DNA of 6,078 nucleotides, taken from an uncultured Clostridia bacterium (GTDB lineage: Bacteria; Bacillota; Clostridia; Oscillospirales; Ruminococcaceae). The stretch spans positions 1 through 6,078 of the forward strand of contig CAMHBE010000130.1 in NCBI GenBank assembly GCA_946183095.1, written 5' to 3'. Positions 5,960 to 6,078 of this stretch are shown piece by piece. Within the stretch, counting starts at the first letter, position 1, and every line of letters begins with the position of its first letter. The position numbers and the translations under genes were made by a program. The notes beneath the pieces are model-generated. The model was not told where the DNA came from. It saw nothing but the letters and a program-made list of their open reading frames with translations, and searched no databases.

Positions 5960-5993
5960 AAACGGCGGAACTATCATCACAGTTCCGCCGTTT
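5960..5993 (+). terminator. Rho-independent terminator hairpin after oadB
   Basis: A perfect 13-bp stem, AAACGGCGGAACT (5960-5972) with AGTTCCGCCGTTT (5981-5993), encloses an 8-base loop 64 bases after the oadB stop. The stem is GC-rich at its centre. The T-tract is weak (three T within the stem, then CGGTCTGTC), so termination may be incomplete. The hairpin is symmetrical and could also serve a convergent minus-strand gene from beyond the window. Confidence 0.7.
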
Positions 5994-6058
5994 CGGTCTG
6001 TCAAAAAACTATATCTGCATTCGATATCATTTCGGTGCAGCGTTAGGCTGCCGCAAGT

Positions 6059-6077
6059 CCAGAGCGCGCAGCTCTGG
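6059..6077. repeat. Short perfect hairpin at the window edge
   Basis: CCAGAGC (6059-6065) and GCTCTGG (6071-6077) form a 7-bp stem with the loop GCGCA. The window ends one base later, after a single T, so a following T-run cannot be checked. It may be a second terminator, part of an RNA, or a chance palindrome in the end of a minus-strand gene. Confidence 0.35.
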
Positions 6078-6078
6078 T

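Noticed and set aside
5896..5960. Weak promoter-like TTGAAC downstream of oadB
   Set aside because: There is no acceptable -10 box at 16-18 bases and no gene follows within the window.
6043..6078. Possible C-terminal end of a minus-strand gene (TAA at 6043-6045, or TGA at 6027-6029 in another frame)
   Set aside because: Only 11 or 16 codons are visible, two frames are equally open, and neither gives a recognisable ending.

Overview
The window reads as a chromosomal segment from an anaerobic Gram-positive Firmicute, probably a gut or rumen Clostridium-class organism of the Ruminococcaceae/Oscillospiraceae kind. Grounds: a lipoprotein-anchored efflux adaptor paired with a very large FtsX-type permease, a decarboxylase sodium-pump gamma/beta gene pair, strong purine-rich ribosome binding sites, and AT-rich intergenic DNA with consensus SigA promoters between moderately GC-rich genes. 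The taxon is inferred from style, not from a marker gene.

Layout: two divergent transcription units share one 224-bp intergenic region (3971-4194). To the left, on the minus strand, a membrane-fusion-protein-like lipoprotein (2993-3970) is followed after 17 bp by a 949-residue ABC-transporter permease with two FtsX domains (126-2975). Together they look like most of a MacAB-like export or envelope-remodelling system, but the ATPase is not in the window. To the right, on the plus strand, an OadG-family gamma subunit (4195-4653) is followed after 18 bp by an OadB-family beta subunit (4672-5895), then a strong hairpin (5960-5993). The beta subunit carries all the sodium/proton-path residues known from the Klebsiella oxaloacetate decarboxylase pump. 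The carboxyltransferase (alpha) and biotin-carrier subunits are absent, so the acid being decarboxylated cannot be read from this window.

Regulation: both divergent units have clear SigA-type promoters (minus: TTGAAA-17-TATTAT with an extended -10; plus: TTGAAA-17-TATAAT). A perfect 9+9 inverted repeat overlaps the -35 box of the pump promoter, and a GC-rich hairpin sits in the pump leader just before its ribosome binding site. At the far left, a perfect-consensus SigA promoter (51-80) points into the 3' end of the permease gene. No plus-strand gene is evident behind it, so it is a candidate antisense promoter.

Bases 1-125 hold that promoter and an AT-rich inverted repeat and no gene I can support. 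Bases 5896-6078 hold the terminator hairpin and a second short hairpin at the window edge. I see no tRNA, rRNA, CRISPR array, insertion sequence or known riboswitch. The genes belong to known families; the less explained signals are the antisense promoter, the operator-like repeat and the incomplete subunit sets.
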